The notes beneath the pieces are model-generated. The model saw nothing but the letters and a program-made list of their open reading frames with translations, had not been told where the DNA came from and did no database searches. A stretch of DNA of 64,000 nt, taken from contig JAHEWK010000013.1 in the NCBI GenBank assembly GCA_020740775.1, positions 620,001-684,000 of the forward strand. The letters run 5' to 3'. Within the stretch, counting starts at the first letter, position 1, and each line of letters opens with the position of its first letter. Shown here one piece after another: positions 44,986 to 55,422 of this stretch. The translations under genes were made by a program, and so were the position numbers. Source of the DNA: Ilyonectria destructans (Eukaryota > Ascomycota > Sordariomycetes > Hypocreales > Nectriaceae).

Positions 44986-46555
44986 CTAAAGCCTCGATCT
45001 TGCAGTTCGCTTCAAGTCGTCAAGAATAAAGTCCGAAGTAATGTCAGAGACTTTTATACAACCAGTGAGGGCCATGGTGCGTCTGAATTCCTCCATCAAG
45101 ATATGCATACACAGCTCAACACCTTTCTGACCATCATACTAAGAAAGGTATTAGCTCATATGTTAACAAGACCGCCGAATACGACAAAGCGATCCAAACA
45201 ACGAAGGATACCACTTACAGCAAGCCCCCAAAGTGATGGACGAGATACCCAAACAAAATCAGCGCCTAGAGCGAGGGCCTTTGTGCCGTGTCAGTAGCGC
45301 CTCATCGCAGAGAAATTAGGACTGACCTTGAAAATATCGGTGCCTTTGCGGATTCCTCCATCGACATGGATGGGAACTCTGCCCTTGGCAGCAGCCACAA
45401 TCTCTGGTAAAACTTCAGCTGTGGTGACAACTCCGTCCAGCTGCCGCCCGCCATGGTTCGAGACAATGATTCCATCCACCCCATGCTCGATGGCCAATTG
45501 AGTGTCTTCGCTGGTGAGAACTAGGTTTTAATCATGTTAGCGGATCAACCACGATACATGTCCTTGTTTGACTAAGTAATCCGTTACAGATCCACCCACC
45601 TCCTTTCACAAATATCTTGAGCTTCGTGATAGAGCGTAGCCACGCGATGTCTTTGCCCCACTCGAGGCGGGAATCTATGCAGACCAGGGAGGATTAGTAG
45701 AGGCCTCTACAGGAATCCTGACGGGTTTCGACTGACCATTGAGAAATCCACTTTTGTTTGCATCCGCTGAGCCCTTAATTGTGTTTCCTGCTGCTGAGGC
45801 GGCGGCCTTTTTGTTCTCCACATCCATGGGAAGCATGAATCCCTCACGGTCAAAATTCTCAAACCACACATCATCCGGGATGCGAAACCTGTTGCGGACC
45901 TCGTTTCTCCTCTTTCCATGTACAGGAGCATCGACCGTGACGGCAAGGGCGCTGAAGCCGGCTCGTTCGGCTCTCTTTACCAGTTTTTCTGTGATTTTGT
46001 GGTCTCGAAAGACGTACAGCTGCATCATGTAGGGCACACCAGGTGTTCGTGGTGCAATGACGTCTTCAAGGGTTGCTGTTGCAAATGTGGACACCCCCAG
46101 TGGCAAGCCAAGAGCTGCTGCAGCCTTAGATGTTGCCACTTCTCCGTCTGGATGGCAGAGCTTTTGCATTGAAGCCGGACCGATGGAGAAAGGGTAGGGG
46201 ACCTGGCCGAAGAGTCAGAGGTCTTGTGGAGCAAGGGAGTCATATCTCAAAAGCACAGTGTGGTATACTTACTGAAGACCCTAACAACTCAGTAGAGGTG
46301 TCTATGATTTCAACATTGCGCATCATGCGCGGTCGGATGCGGTAATGAGACCAAGCTTCTTCATTGTCTCTCACCGTTTGACAATCGTCTGCACCCTCGT
46401 TGACAAAATCTGCAATCGTGAGAGAAACTCAATTAGCATGCAATACCAAGTGAGAGACGGTGGGCAAGCTCTCACGCACCCCGGACCATTGTGCTCATCT
46501 TGCGCGACGCAGCATCTTCCAGGTCCCGAATGCACTGGATATCTAGCGGGGCCAT
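44986..46555 (-). CDS. FMN-dependent 2-hydroxy-acid oxidase/dehydrogenase
   Basis: 386 residues from seven exons (46555-46480, 46409-46273, 46202-45737, 45674-45600, 45520-45327, 45278-45219, 45138-44986); all junctions are in frame. The TIM-barrel family oxidises L-2-hydroxy acids (lactate, glycolate, mandelate) to 2-keto acids with FMN. Visible motifs: [10 protein letters not shown] and [18 protein letters not shown] at the FMN site, [31 protein letters not shown], and [10 protein letters not shown] with the FMN-binding Lys. The active-site block is [13 protein letters not shown], with catalytic His and substrate-binding Arg; [19 protein letters not shown] holds the phosphate. No targeting signal for mitochondria is evident. 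Length is the family norm. Convergent neighbour of the carboxylesterase. Confidence 0.93.
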
Positions 46556-46937
46556 GCTAAATTGCTTATACCCAGCCTCGCAATGGGATAGGTTCGTGAG
46601 ATGGTGTGGTTCGATCTGCGCCCAATAAAACTAGGTGTTTGGCAGATGCTTTGGATAGAAATGGGAACTTCTTTGCGCCGTTCCAATGGCCTGATTGAAG
46701 ATCTCGTTCCCCGCTGGACTTTTTCGGAAGTCGGAGATGTCTCCGGTTCCTAACAAGGTGTCGTGATATCTGAGGCCGAGTTAAGTGGGTCTTTCGGCGC
46801 ATCTTTCTCCGAGAACTCTTGACTTGATTCCCAAGAGCCCGAATCAACAATCGAGTGCAGACAATCCTGGAAATAAATAAATGACCCTTTTTGCTATTGT
46901 AACTAATACGAAGTGGCAGTTGCCCCTTGACTACGTA
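46556..46937. other. Promoter of the hydroxy-acid oxidase
   Basis: 382 bases between the oxidase start and the sulfatase stop. A 94-codon Arg/Lys-rich minus-strand ORF here (46566-46850) has no domain and is judged a chance frame. Confidence 0.45.
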
Positions 46938-48602
46938 CTAAACCCCCTTCACGCTCCTATTTTTTACATCAAACTCAAACATTCCCGTCTCGGCAAAGTA
47001 GTTCTCCCACTCCGTCAAGAGTTCATTCAAAATACCCTTCTCCATTTCAGCCAAGTCCTCTATTTCTCCTGGGTCTTTGGCAACGTTGTACAACTCCCAT
47101 TCGCCACTCCCTCGTGGCGGGGGAATTAAAACAGCCTTGAAGTTGCCTCGGCGAATCCCTCGAAGGCCGAAAAGCTCCCACCCAGTCACGTCCAAATCAG
47201 CATCGTAGACTGACTTCTTCTCGCCCGAGAGGTACGGCACCCATGATTTACCGCGGATAGGCGCTATCTCGCGACCGCGAAATGTCTTACCAGGGGGTTG
47301 AATTCCAGCAAGCTCAAGGCATGTTGGCAAGATGCCCATAACTGTTGTAAAGTCATGACTTATCTGTTGGGTGCCTCTTTGCAGCGCAGGGTACCTGACG
47401 ATGCACGGGCAACGGATCCCTCCCTCAGTAGTGAAACCCTTGAAGCCACGACTCGGTGCCGTCGCGGCAGACGCCCATCGAGGACCGTACCAGAAGAACG
47501 ACGTGGGATTTCCGAGATTGTCAGTTGAATTGTCAAAGTGCTTCTCGATTGCCGAGAGAAGCCCAATACTGCGCATCACCGGAATCGCTTCTAGTAGAGC
47601 GCCTTCGGCACCATTGTCGGACATGAAAACCACGAACGTGTTGTCCAGTTCGCCTGTGTCTTCCAAGCGATCGAGAACGCGGCCAATATTCTGATCCATC
47701 GCGTCCACCATAGCTGCATACACCTCCATTCTGCGCGCAGAGTCGGCCTGCTCCGAGGCGGAGAGATTTTGCCACTCTGTTGTACTCGAATTTACAGGTG
47801 CGGGAATAGCGTCTTCGGGCATAAGCCCCAGTGAACGGAGTTGTTCTAGACGACGCGTACGCAGTTCATCCGGCCCGTCACTGTATTGGCCCCGGTACTT
47901 CTCAACGATGTTCTGCGGCGCTTGTAAAGGCCAGTGAGGCGCGGTGTAGGCAAGATAGGCGAAAAACGGTTGTTCCGCTTCGTCGGGTGTGCGCTCGTCG
48001 AGGAATTGGAGCAGGCGATCAGTGAAGTAGTTGGTAGAGTAAAAGTCGTCAGGAAACTCAGAGCTTCGGTCAATGACTCTATCCCCTTCCATCCACAGAC
48101 CGTCGCTCTTCATGAAGGAGGGGTAGTTCAGATCAGGGTCAAAATCAGGCTCGTAGTTGAAGTGATTTCCTGCCCCTGGAAGCAAAGCCAAGCTCTTGGT
48201 AAAGCCGCGAGCCGATGGCGCATGCTCGGGCTTCAAGCCAAGATGCCACTTCCCGCTCATGGCGGTAAAGTATCCCTCGTCTTGAAGAATCTCGGGCAGA
48301 GCCGCAATTCGGAAGTTCAAGTAGCCCTCATAGCCTGGATGACCTTGGAAGGCTTCAGCGTTGGTTGCCATGAACTCGGCCATTTGGCCTAGCCCGGCGA
48401 CATGGTTGTCAGTACCGGACATCAACATGGCTCTAGTTGGAGAACAAGCTGGAGCGGTATGAAAATCCGTCATCCGCAAGCCATCTTTAGCAAGCCGGTC
48501 GAGAGATGGCGTCGAGATTTCAGAGCCATACGGGCCAGTGTCACTGAAACCCAAGTCATCGGCAACAATCATTAAAAAGTTAGGACGTTTAATTGAAGTC
48601 AT
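46938..48602 (-). CDS. Sulfatase (arylsulfatase type, formylglycine motif)
   Basis: 554-residue intronless sulfatase hydrolysing sulfate esters. It begins MTSIKRPNFLMIVADDLGFSD, where the DD pair binds the metal. The sulfatase signature is C-S-P-T-R in the stretch ACSPTRAMLMSG; its Cys is the residue converted to formylglycine. The second signature GYFTAMSGKWHLG follows about 70 residues later, and VVFMSDNGAEG supplies later metal ligands. There is no signal peptide, so the enzyme is cytosolic, suited to sulfate scavenging or aryl/alkyl sulfate catabolism. The C terminus is complete (MFEFDVKNRSVKGV). It lies directly upstream of, and in the same direction as, the hydroxy-acid oxidase. Confidence 0.94.
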   Translation of the reverse strand: MTSIKRPNFLMIVADDLGFSDTGPYGSEISTPSLDRLAKDGLRMTDFHTAPACSPTRAMLMSGTDNHVAGLGQMAEFMATNAEAFQGHPGYEGYLNFRIAALPEILQDEGYFTAMSGKWHLGLKPEHAPSARGFTKSLALLPGAGNHFNYEPDFDPDLNYPSFMKSDGLWMEGDRVIDRSSEFPDDFYSTNYFTDRLLQFLDERTPDEAEQPFFAYLAYTAPHWPLQAPQNIVEKYRGQYSDGPDELRTRRLEQLRSLGLMPEDAIPAPVNSSTTEWQNLSASEQADSARRMEVYAAMVDAMDQNIGRVLDRLEDTGELDNTFVVFMSDNGAEGALLEAIPVMRSIGLLSAIEKHFDNSTDNLGNPTSFFWYGPRWASAATAPSRGFKGFTTEGGIRCPCIVRYPALQRGTQQISHDFTTVMGILPTCLELAGIQPPGKTFRGREIAPIRGKSWVPYLSGEKKSVYDADLDVTGWELFGLRGIRRGNFKAVLIPPPRGSGEWELYNVAKDPGEIEDLAEMEKGILNELLTEWENYFAETGMFEFDVKNRSVKGV

Positions 48603-49429
48603 CGTGTTTGACGCTGCCAGAAGAAAAGGAAACTGGTTTCAAAATAAATATAAATACCAAGTCTTAAAGGAAGGACCGCGGGAGGCATCTAGACATGCTG
48701 GTCGATCACGCAATACGTGATGACGACGCAGCGGAGACCTGAGTACGCAACTGACCAAAATGGGGACCCGCTGGTCCGCACCCGTGATATATAGACGAAT
48801 CAAATCATTATCGCTGCAGTGGATGACCTTGAAACACTACATTCTGTTTTCTTCTTCCTATGAGGTGAGTTCCGAGAATTTCTCCTTTAGCCAGTTGCTG
48901 TTTTGGCAAGGGAACATGAGTACCTCTCCAGCAAGGGTCAATCCTCAAAATCCATTAGTTTTGCAGTCGACACTGAGGCAGGTTGTAATAATAGATTTAT
49001 AAGATTCTTCCCGGTGGGATCGCCATAATTGTATTATCTGGGGATGTTTTAGAAACCTAGCCAGAGTTCCCGAGGGCGATCTGGAGAAAGTTTCACTTGG
49101 TAATATAATATATACTCAATGAAGCACGCAACGGCACTTGCGTTGCAGGGAATAACAAGCTGCAAACCACCGTAGTAAACACGAGGCACTCCAAATTGAG
49201 TTGCTAATTGAAAAGCCGCATACTCATCGAAATTCGAGAAGAGTTGATTTACTTCATTGTAGAGGAATATGGGCTTCGTGGCCATTCGATATGAAATCGG
49301 GTTCTACCATCATAGCACTAACAACTTCCGCAATCATGACGTCACTTCCTTTTGATCCCAGGACACTTAGAGCTGCTAGAAGTTGCTCCGTTTTCCCTGT
49401 AAAGTTCGACTAATATGGCGTGTTTCCCA
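48603..49429. other. Sulfatase promoter and degraded flank
   Basis: A TATA-like ATAAATATAAAT lies near 48644, about 40 bases before the sulfatase start. Further right, a 78-codon minus-strand ORF (49049-49285, MATKPIFLYNEV) looks like protein but matches no family I know; it may belong to the adjacent relic. Confidence 0.4.
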
Positions 49430-49923
49430 CTACAAACCGATCAGCGACTTGACGTAAGAATGTTGGATTATACAAGCGAGTGGTTGTGACAGGGGAAAGA
49501 GTACACAGGAGTACTTGCCTGGAATGATGAGCTCTGATGCTTCAGCATAAGGGTCGACATTGTAGAAAAAGAAGCCATCACCGGTGAACTTCTGCGGCCC
49601 ATCTCTATAAGTGTCACGATAGTCTGACTCGCCATTGAATACTGCTTGTGGAGCAAAGGATAGGCGAAGAGCAGCATCTCGAACAAGGCGATGCAATTGT
49701 ATACACCTTCCCTGCTTGTCTTTCTAGATAAACGAAGATCTCTGTAACATCAGTAGTACTGTTGTACAGTTTCGTAAATGGGAGAAAATTAGTAAAGCTG
49801 CCTTGTCAGACTTCAAAAGTTCGTCAGGGATTTTATCTGGATCGAAGAACGCGATCATAGTAAGTGCGTGCCGGGTATCCTCATCGAGCGTTTTGATAGG
49901 TGCCTCTATGGCTCTGGCGACAC
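49430..49923 (-). pseudogene. Relic of a STAND/NB-ARC-type receptor
   Basis: Two short fragments in different frames recall the region after the nucleotide-binding domain of fungal NB-ARC/TPR proteins. ALTMIAFFDPDKIPDELL (near 49850) is like the winged-helix segment with the FLDPDGI pattern. [21 protein letters not shown] (near 49690) is like the segment with the HRLVQ pattern. A TAG stop sits just before the second fragment (RSSFI-stop-KDKQG), and the frame shifts between the two. The 88-codon ORF that holds the second fragment continues with sequence I do not recognise. No start, P-loop or complete repeat region is found nearby, so the gene is almost certainly dead. The family assignment is moderate at best. 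Confidence 0.42.
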
Positions 49924-50615
49924 CGGACTGGTACTAATGACTGTCTAGAGATACCTCTTGGAGTTTGTCGTGATCGCCATTCCGCATCTCGCCTACTCTT
50001 CTCCAGGTACTGAAGAGTAATATACTCGACACTATCCGGTATGTCAAGTTACACGAAGGGGTAGGCACGATCTAATTATTCAACGATTTCGCCCATTATC
50101 TTACCTAACACGAAGCGATTGCGACACGAGGCTGATCAACAAATTGATCGATTTTGCTACAATGTGATAACTATTCACAGCTTCCCTTGCTGATTTAGAA
50201 GCTGTGACACACCATCTCCACCTTTACCCTAATCTGTACGTATTGTATATTATCAAATGGCTAGTGTAAGTAATGTCAAGAGACTATCAAAATGTCTTGT
50301 TGCATGTAATCACTGCGAAGACAAGTTGGAGGATATCTCCTCGCCTGTCGAGACGTAGTGCCATTACTTCCGTCTCGTTCCGATTTCCCGCCGCAGCCCC
50401 CACTACTTTCGGTGTCGGTGATCTGATCTCCTCGCTGGTCCTAGGCCGGTGTTTGAGTTGACATCGACATCCCTGTTGAGTTTTCCCTGCCATTGTCGTG
50501 TTCGCCGTACGTCGTGCGTTCGTATTTGTCAATGTGGGCCTTGAGATCAACTAGCCATCATATGCGTGGTTAAGGGGTACGTCCTAGTGGCTTATTTGGA
50601 GGCAGATTGCCACAC
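49924..50615. other. Intergenic, AT-rich
   Basis: No supported gene; contains many stops in all frames. May include the eroded 5' part of the receptor relic. Confidence 0.4.
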
Positions 50616-51302
50616 TTACTGGTCAGAAGAAGTGGAACATCCAAATTGAATAGGAGCAGTGAATGCGGCCCTTACTCCGAAGCCGACAAGAATCCCCGCA
50701 AATGTAAGCTGAGGAAGAATAGTTCCGAGGAGGACTATTAATCCGAATCCTTCCGTGGCATGGCCAACGTCCTTCCAAAACGCCTTTCGTCTGAAGAAAA
50801 CGGGATAGAAACTAGCTAGAATAGTAATCGTAGCTGTAAGGCTCATAAGAACGATGCCCCATACAGTCGCGGAGCGGCGACTTGTATCGGCGGCGTAGAT
50901 GGCAAAAGTGAGAAGGAGAAAGGCCGTTATTAGTAGAACGCCGGCGACAAAGAATTGCCCCATGATAAATGCACGATATCCGCGAGCTCTATGAATTGGG
51001 TCTGCGTCTTCTTTGCCGTAAAGAACAATATGTACCACGAGTAACACCAGCGGAATATCCAGAAACAGCTGCGAAGCTGTGGAGAGTAGTGCTTGGAGGC
51101 GAGTGTTTGGACAGCTGACAATGACCTGTGTGGCGAGTGTAAAGCCGCCGGCAAATGTTGCGATGGGTGTGATTGCATCGGCTAGGTTGGTATAGGTAGA
51201 TCTGGTTGCGTGCCCCTTCCGTTTTTTGGAGTCCTGTCGCTTTGATATAAGGCGTTCGCTGTCGCGTGTTCTGCGACGTCGGTTCTCCACTCGATTACCC
51301 AT
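50616..51302 (-). CDS. Putative membrane protein of unknown function
   Basis: Intronless ORF; with the start at MGNRVENRRRRTRD it encodes 228 residues. A frame open further upstream (to 51569) is not protein-like and is not used. A very basic N terminus (RRRRTRDSERLISKRQDSKKRK) is followed by about six hydrophobic segments, such as IATFAGGFTLATQVIV, LFLDIPLVLLVVHIVL, FFVAGVLLITAFLLLTFAIY, GIVLMSLTATITILA, GFGLIVLLGTILPQL and FAGILVGFGV. I recognise no family motif. The positive cytosolic N terminus and regular helix spacing make a real membrane protein likely. It lies between the receptor relic and the rhamnosidase. Confidence 0.55.
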   Translation of the reverse strand: MGNRVENRRRRTRDSERLISKRQDSKKRKGHATRSTYTNLADAITPIATFAGGFTLATQVIVSCPNTRLQALLSTASQLFLDIPLVLLVVHIVLYGKEDADPIHRARGYRAFIMGQFFVAGVLLITAFLLLTFAIYAADTSRRSATVWGIVLMSLTATITILASFYPVFFRRKAFWKDVGHATEGFGLIVLLGTILPQLTFAGILVGFGVRAAFTAPIQFGCSTSSDQ

Positions 51303-52376
51303 CGTAATTACCTGTGAGAAAGTAGATATGAGCAATGTAGTTTGCCGTGCGAAATGTCCCCAGTGAGACATTATTGGAACCAAAAGAGTCAGCGGAAAAC
51401 TGCAATGTTTAAACTCGGGGACATGCAGATAAAGCCAGCAGACTACCTTCAATTGCGCCTGTAGTCTAACCGGATCTGTAGATAGAAGTCTCCTCTCTGC
51501 CCGCATGCTCTTCCTGCAGGACTGACGTGTAAGCCCGCCATTGGCGCCCGGGCATATATCTGCCAGCAAGCTGAAGACAGAAGCAGCAAGCCGAACGCAT
51601 TATCAGTTAGCTTCCTAAGTGCCTGAGGCCTTTTGAGGCTGTTAATCCCCCCCTCCACAGACTTGACAGAGGGGTGATCGTCCAATAACACCCCCAAAGC
51701 CCCCTCCAAGAAGGGAACTGTCAGATGTAGGCATCCGGTCCGGAAGGATGACTCAGGACGCGGGGGTCTCAGAGATTGTCGATTCGTTTAGGTGCGATAA
51801 GGCTCTTTTCTTTCAACTGGCAGGGGTATCTAGTTAACTAGATGCTGTGTATTTAAGGGTATAATAATTTACATTTTATTTTGGTAATAATTTAGTACAA
51901 ACTACAATATTATAGATATTATAGCCTATCAATGAGGGAACCTAATGTTTGAACTTACTGCATTTTCGTTGTGCACGTCACAGTTGCCAAGGCCCACGTT
52001 TGGGTTTCAAGCTGTTTTTTTTTTCATCTGCTGCAATCCTATAAGTCAGAAGGGTTGAATTGAAGCATGAGGCAAAGATCAGTGTGGAACAACCTTATTG
52101 TTCAGCTACTGTCCCTTCAAGTGCTAGGTGTAGCACTAAATGTTTGTCTCTATTGTTTGAAATACTGTGTGGCTTTGCTTTATCAGATAATATTGAATAA
52201 AGCTAAAAGAAAACCCAAAAAATAAATACTTCCTCCGCTAATTAGCTATGTACACTTGTTATATATTGCATTGAATACAAAAAATGCTACAATGTGACAG
52301 ATGCCACTTTATCTCTTTACCTGCAGAGCCTTCCAAAGAACCGGCGAATGCCTTTGAAGGCCCCGTTTCGAGGCTT
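51303..52376. other. Intergenic with AT-rich tract
   Basis: 5' flank of the membrane protein and 3' flank of the rhamnosidase. Strongly AT-rich at 51840-51930 and 52180-52290. No gene seen. Confidence 0.45.
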
Positions 52377-54979
52377 TTAGTTCTCCAGAGCCTCAACTGT
52401 TGGTTTGGTCTCATCTGACGAGTCTGATTTGAGCACCATATCCACACCGTTCAATGTGCTGTCAGACTTAGGAATCGCAGCTTTAGTATTACGACTGAAG
52501 TGCACTGAACTGGTGAGGGATGAATCCGCTGCAATGACCGAAGGCCCGTCAAGAATGTATCCAGGTGGTGGTACCACCTCAGTAGTTGAGCCGGCAGGAA
52601 TTTCAAGCTTGATGCTGCCAGTTCCCTCGACATCATCTACGCTCAGGTCGACCGCAAGCCGACCTAATGGAGTCTCAATATCATACTGAATAGAATCAAC
52701 CCCGGAAAGCACAGGCTCTATCTTGAACCGTGACCAGCCGGGCTCTAGCACCGTAAGACCAGCCAAGTACTGCGGCAGGAGGAAGACGGGCCAAGTTGAC
52801 CACGCATGCATCAGGGAGGTGTCATGTCCGAAGGGCGTTCCATCAGTTTTCATTGCTTCCCAATGACCTCCAGAATAATTCGCATTAGTTGAATCCGCCA
52901 TGACGCCCCAGACACGCTCAGTGAGTTTCACTGCGCTTTTGCCAAGGTTACGTTTGAACAGGGCTTCGATGGCAAATCCAGTTGCATATGGACTGACCAC
53001 TTTGGCTGCGTCCCAGTGCCCAAGGTTTTTGAACGCAACTGGCAAATCCGTTTCATTGCACGTCAAGTTTATTGGGTCGTTGTCGTGTTCTGGGGATATG
53101 CCAAGGGTGATTGCATACGCATTCGTGTCTTGACAGAGGCCATCTCCCGGTGTGTTTTTGCTCATGCGGAAGATGCCAGTTTTGGAGTCCAAAAGTGCCG
53201 TTGAAAGATTATTTTGGAGACTCTCGGCTCTCGTCTTGAGCTGAGTCTTGAAGTCTTCGTCAGCTGACATTTTCTGCATGGCATTGAGCGCATCGTAGTA
53301 TGCCAGAATGATAGTTCCCGAAACGCCAAATACTGGCCCTCCCATGGGGAACCAATGCACTATTAGTTGTTAGTTAGAGGTCAAAGGCAGCATATCTAGC
53401 AGGGATCCTTACTAGATAAAGGAGGAGGGGCCTCAACGAGGCCATCGGGCCCAATATGCGCCTCGACAAACTCAAGCAGTCGCTGCATTTTGGGGAAACA
53501 GGCCTTTACAAGAGCCTCATCTCCAGAGTGCATCCAATAATCCTTGATTGAAACTACCAGGAGCAAAGCGTAAGTCAGAGAATAAAACGCATAGGTTGGA
53601 GGCAAATCGTCCCCAGAGTGGAGAGGAGCCTGTGCTGGACAAAGACTGCCCAGATATCCATCTGGCATTTGGTGACTGGTAAGAAGCTCGATAGTACCGG
53701 CGACGGCAGTCAGATCCATCCCAGAGTAGGCAATGGCACGACCAGAGACGAAGAGGTCCCCTCCAAAACAAGCCCTATCTCGCTTGGCTCCATCGATTGT
53801 GCAGGCGACCGAGTTTGTGCCCACTTGAAAGTCGGCCAGGGTTCTGTCTTGGCTTCCAATCAACATGTCGTTCTCGTAGAGAGTCGTATCGTCAACGCCC
53901 TTGACGACGAGGTTTCGGTACAGGGCAACCCAGCCCTCGGGACCTCCCAGTGCAACGGATCCGGAATTAATGTCGCCGCCCAAGATGGGTCGTATTGCGA
54001 GATCTTCGACAGATCCTACCTCAACTCCATTGATTGATATTGTGACGCTCGCACCCGATGCGTGCATGGAGACATCGATCCATTTCCCCGGGCCAACGTC
54101 TCCTAGGAGAGGCCATATTCCCTTGGGAGTGCTGGGGAAGATTGACGGCTTATCTGCCAGACCCTCAAAGGCACTCAGGATTTTCGTCTCAGGGTCCAGA
54201 CAGAAAATAAGACCGTTGACTACCATGTGAATGCCCCAGCTCGCACCGCCACGCTCAACAAGTACCTGGAAAGATACAGTCTTGTCGCCCCATCTGGTGC
54301 CCTGCCGACAAGGCGCCCAGTGCTGACCAAATACTCTGGTGCCGTCCTCAGTGACTTGCCATGCCGGTTCAGTCTCTTCCTCAGCGATGGTACACATATC
54401 GAGGGTGGTGACGCCGTCATTCCAGATCCGATCCAACGTCTCGTTGGAAGAGTGGAACCGAGCTTTGGGTACAATCGGATCCCGGATCCGACGGAAACCT
54501 ACCTCGGAGAAAGTTATTGATGCATTTTCGGACTCCAGGACCAACTTCTGATATCGCTGAGACCGCTGCGAATGGATGGGCTGCAGTGTCTGCGGCTCAG
54601 CGGAGGGCTCTACCGTGTATGAGACGTTGCGGTACGAGTCCATGGCATTTGAAAACAGAAAGAAAGGGCCGTCGCCTGCTAATGATCAGCATATGAGCTC
54701 ACTGTATGATGGCGAAGGATGCATACCTGTCTCGGCGTCGATGCCATCAATGGTCTCGCTAAAAACAACCCTTAGAGAAATAGATCCATTGCCTTTGGCC
54801 CCTTGGATTTCGTAAAGCGGGAATCCGCCCTCGCATCGCCCATAATCCAAAGTGATGGATGCATCGCCATTATTGGAGGCATTTGAGAGAACCAATGGCC
54901 CTTCGTTATCCTGCCAAGAATCCTGGGTGTGGCGACGGACTCGCGGCGGCACGATGAGGCCGGTTTGAGGCGGCGACAT
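52377..54979 (-). CDS. Alpha-L-rhamnosidase (GH78-like), intracellular
   Basis: 832 residues from exons 54979-54727, 54675-53413 and 53359-52377 (joins ETGDGPFFLF and PPPLSMHWFP). Predicted to release terminal L-rhamnose from glycosides. The N terminus MSPPQTGLIVPP has no signal peptide. Order: beta-sandwich region (CEGGFPLYEIQGA); a lectin/LamG-like insertion (SWGIHMVVNGLIF, GKWIDVSMHASGASVTISINGVEVG); then the (alpha/alpha)6 catalytic barrel with DGAKRDRACFGGDL, the counterpart of the GH78 acid motif. HWFPMGGPVFG and TSLMHAWSTWPVFLLPQYL follow, then a C-terminal beta domain. The intracellular location implies that short rhamnosides are imported first. It shares its promoter region with the C2H2 regulator. 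Confidence 0.88.
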
Positions 54980-55422
54980 TTTGACAACTACCGGAAAAAT
55001 AGGGTACTTGAGCTTGATTCTATGATTGTCGTTTCCACTGCGAGAATCACCTACTCACTGAAATTTTGTTCTCATTCCCTCAAGGCCTTATGCTGCCTCA
55101 TCGCACTGAATGAACTGGGTGGACATTGGGTGGACATTTAGGTGGACATCTGAGCTGCTCGTCCATCTACTGGCTCGTCTCTCCCGCCATGTGGAGCAGG
55201 TCGACATGAACCATTCCAAAGACGGGATAGTCTTCGTAGCCTCGGGTGGACATAAACCTTGATGCGGGTGGACATTTGCCTGAATCATCACCAGTTAAAG
55301 GTGGAATCCCCCAACTTTGTCAGTTCCGGTGGACATTCGAGCTGGACATGTCCATCTTCCTCCTGCCATCCAGCCGTTTCACTGCAAATTGCCGCTGCAA
55401 TATCGCTTCAGCCTAAATCGCC
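54980..55422. promoter_or_regulatory. Bidirectional promoter with six GGTGGACAT elements
   Basis: 443 bases between the rhamnosidase and C2H2 regulator starts. Six exact copies of GGTGGACAT, all on the plus strand, lie at 55118-55126, 55129-55137, 55141-55149, 55245-55253, 55267-55275 and 55328-55336. A seventh near-copy, GCTGGACAT, lies at 55341-55349 and forms the palindrome GGACATGTCC (55344-55353). The same core recurs in the GH3 promoter. The density suggests binding sites for a cluster regulator, plausibly the adjacent C2H2 protein. Confidence 0.8.
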
